From the NCBI GenBank assembly GCA_964580675.1, contig CAZOLI010000012.1:1-64000 (forward strand): 64,000 nucleotides of DNA, written 5' to 3'. Origin of the DNA: CAZOLI01 sp964580675. Its GTDB lineage: Bacteria > Planctomycetota > MHYJ01 > CAYXQY01. Of this stretch, positions 62,346-64,000 are shown one piece after another. How positions within the stretch are numbered: position 1 is the first letter of the stretch; every line of letters starts with the position of its first letter. Below the pieces are notes generated by a model. It had not been told where the DNA came from. It did no database searches and saw only the letters and a list, made by a program, of their open reading frames with translations. The translations under genes were made by a program, and so were the position numbers.

Positions 62346-64000
62346 TGCAAGATCATCCTGATTCGATCGCATTTGAACGGACAGAAGCCATGGAAGAAAC
62401 CACAATCTCGGGCGTGACACGGCGAAAGAAGCGAGTGGGCAGCACCTCCATCGTCCTGGCCGCTCACGGTTCCCGCAACAATCCCCGATCCAGCAAACCC
62501 GTCCGTCGGATGGCTCGCAACCTGCGGTCCCGGGACGGGCTTCGCGAGGTTCAGACCGGGTTCTGGAAGGAATTTCCTTCCTTCCAGGACGCAATTCGAA
62601 TGGTGTCCGGAACACGAATTTACGTGGTTCCGGTTTTTATGAGCAAAGGATACTTTGTGGAAACGGTGCTGTCGCGTGAGGTGCGCCTCGCGGAAAACAC
62701 ACCGGCCACGAGCAAACAGTCGATAACGACCACTGAGCCGATCGGCACCCATCCGAAGTTATCCGAGATCATAACGGACCGAACCCGGTTGTTCCTGGAG
62801 CAACATTCGTCTTCCCCGTCGAAAACAGGGCTGGCCCTGATCGGTCACGGCACCGGACGAAACCCCAAAAGTGCGGCCACCATACGAGCCCACGCCAGAA
62901 GAATTCGGAACAGCGGGGCCTTCGGCGAAGTGCAGGCATTTTTCCTGGACGATCAACCGGGGGTTCACCGGACCCCCGAACGGATGGACATATCGGAAAT
63001 CGTGGCCGTCCCTGTCTTTGTTTCCGATGGCGCCCATACGACCCGTGACATTCCCAATTTGCTCGGGTTTTCCAGGAATTTCAGCAACCGGAACAATCAG
63101 GAGGCACTCATTGAGGAGATCAGTAACAAAAAACTCATGTACCTCCAGGCCGTCGGAACCGCACCGGAGATGTCTCGGTTGATTCTCGAACGACTGCCGG
63201 AATCGGCCGGGACCACGTCCGAAACTCCTCACGAATCCAGGCAACCTTCGTTCAAACGGGAAACAAACCAGATCGAACCGGTGTACGCCGGGTCTCGATC
63301 GGAAAGACGGATGGACCCTGTTCATGGAGACAAAACGAACCGGGTTCAACTCACCGAGGAAGACCTGAAGTTTGTCATCAACAACGCGGCCCGGGGTCTT
63401 CGAACACCGGATATAACGATCACGGTGGACGAACCGGATTACCGGGTACAGCTATTCAACCGTAAATACCGGTTTGATCACCGGACGGATCTGGTCAAAT
63501 TCCTCAATTCCCACCCGGTACCGGTAACGGACCTGGTTTACAGATACCGATCCCTGCACGGGCAAACGCCGGCACAGGTTTCGTTCCTCCGGTGGCTGGA
63601 ACGAACCGGAACATACACCTCCCGGGAACGATACAAACGACTGCACACCGGCCTCTCCACAGAGTGGGGGGAACTGGTCATTACGGTTCGGCTGGAAACC
63701 AACGGAAACCGAACGTTTGACATCCGTCACAGGGCCGACCACGAACGCCCCCGGAACGAACTGATCGAGAAAAACGACCCGGAAGCCGCCTTTGAAATTG
63801 CACGAAGAACGGGAAATGGCCAATACCGGGCCATGCCCTTCTTCGAGGACCTCCAGAACGGATGGGTCTTTGCCGAACGAACCCCCGGCGAAGCGATTTC
63901 CATACTGAATCATCTTTACCCCGGAGCCATCGAGGACTGGTACCGACAGCGACGGGAAACCCTGGCCGTAACGGATTACGATGCATTCGCAAACCGGCAA
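62345..64000 (+). CDS. cbiX: CbiX-type sirohydrochlorin chelatase fused to DR2241-like domain (partial)
   Basis: 552 codons to the window edge with no stop, so 3' incomplete. The first ~290 residues hold two CbiX half-repeats: IVLAAHGSRNNPRSS and LALIGHGTGRNPKSA carry the metal-side His of the family. A proline-rich linker follows, then a C-terminal region (~330-552) resembling DR2241-type proteins of Deinococci and haloarchaea: TPDITITVDEPDYRVQLFNR, VSFLRWLERTG, GLSTEWGELVITVRL, YRAMPFFEDLQNGW, LNHLYPGAIEDWYRQRRETL, FANRQ. Inserting iron or cobalt into sirohydrochlorin would supply siroheme for the upstream reductase. It overlaps cysC by one base, so translation is coupled. Confidence 0.85.
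   Translation, partial: MQDHPDSIAFERTEAMEETTISGVTRRKKRVGSTSIVLAAHGSRNNPRSSKPVRRMARNLRSRDGLREVQTGFWKEFPSFQDAIRMVSGTRIYVVPVFMSKGYFVETVLSREVRLAENTPATSKQSITTTEPIGTHPKLSEIITDRTRLFLEQHSSSPSKTGLALIGHGTGRNPKSAATIRAHARRIRNSGAFGEVQAFFLDDQPGVHRTPERMDISEIVAVPVFVSDGAHTTRDIPNLLGFSRNFSNRNNQEALIEEISNKKLMYLQAVGTAPEMSRLILERLPESAGTTSETPHESRQPSFKRETNQIEPVYAGSRSERRMDPVHGDKTNRVQLTEEDLKFVINNAARGLRTPDITITVDEPDYRVQLFNRKYRFDHRTDLVKFLNSHPVPVTDLVYRYRSLHGQTPAQVSFLRWLERTGTYTSRERYKRLHTGLSTEWGELVITVRLETNGNRTFDIRHRADHERPRNELIEKNDPEAAFEIARRTGNGQYRAMPFFEDLQNGWVFAERTPGEAISILNHLYPGAIEDWYRQRRETLAVTDYDAFANRQ

Noticed and set aside
1..64000. CRISPR array, prophage or genomic island
   Set aside because: No regularly spaced repeats, integrase or phage genes were seen.

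Overview
The window is a single bacterial chromosomal segment, densely coded, with moderate to high GC. It encodes many acidic, Glu/Asp-rich proteins, which hints at a marine or moderately halophilic organism. I cannot place the species. Secreted squalene-cyclase-like toroid proteins, PQQ and WD40 propellers, and a HEAT-like C-terminal tail on one propeller protein are reminiscent of Planctomycetota/PVC-type genomes. That placement is inference only. I see no tRNA, rRNA, CRISPR array, prophage or intact insertion sequence.

Region 1 (0-15 kb): a DUF1841-like protein, a CBS-pair protein and an exported S41 peptidase. They are followed by a tandem triplication of ~635-residue exported proteins on the minus strand; copies 1 and 2 share a 455-bp stretch of perfect DNA identity, pointing to gene conversion. 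Then come DsbD, DoxX, a small exported EHPD-repeat protein with a strong terminator, and a lipoprotein. Region 2 (15-23 kb): a GAF-PilB/GspE ATPase converges on a minus-strand signalling block: a MinD/FlhG-like ATPase, a fused RsbW-like kinase plus STAS protein, two single-domain response regulators, and a receiver with a degenerate GGDEF domain. Region 3 (23-47 kb): mixed metabolism and envelope genes. These include a fatty-acid desaturase, an EEP-family phosphatase, a GIY-YIG/DUF123 protein, an operon of sugar dehydrogenase, WD40 lipoprotein and membrane protein, cobalamin genes (BtuD-like ATPase, CbiB, CobU) interleaved with an 8-bladed PQQ propeller, PhoH-PIN, a lipase-maturation-factor protein, a giant DUF2339 membrane protein, DUF2237, an SLC13/TrkA-C permease and a formyltransferase.

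Region 4 (47.6-58.0 kb): a tryptophan operon in the order trpL-trpE-trpG-trpD-trpCF-trpB-(trpE-like)-(trpG-like)-aroF-trpA, mostly with 1-4 bp overlaps. It is preceded by a sigma70-like promoter, a 34-codon leader ending in Trp-x-Trp-x-Trp, and a terminator with competing stems. The second trpE/trpG pair is full length and translationally coupled but has lost key catalytic residues in both subunits. It looks like a pseudoenzyme anthranilate-synthase complex, and it separates trpB from trpA.

Region 5 (58.0-64.0 kb, runs off the end): a sulfate-assimilation operon: sulfite reductase with a C-terminal MoaD-like domain, [4Fe-4S] APS reductase, APS kinase, and a CbiX-DR2241 chelatase that would supply siroheme. 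It is preceded by a short reading frame ending in Cys-x-Cys-x-Cys just before its stop, in parallel with the Trp leader. The two adjacent biosynthetic operons may therefore share a ribosome-stalling attenuation design. The most interesting items are the dead TrpE/TrpG pair, the paired leaders, the sulfite reductase-MoaD fusion without a Gly-Gly tail, and the gene-conversion mosaic.
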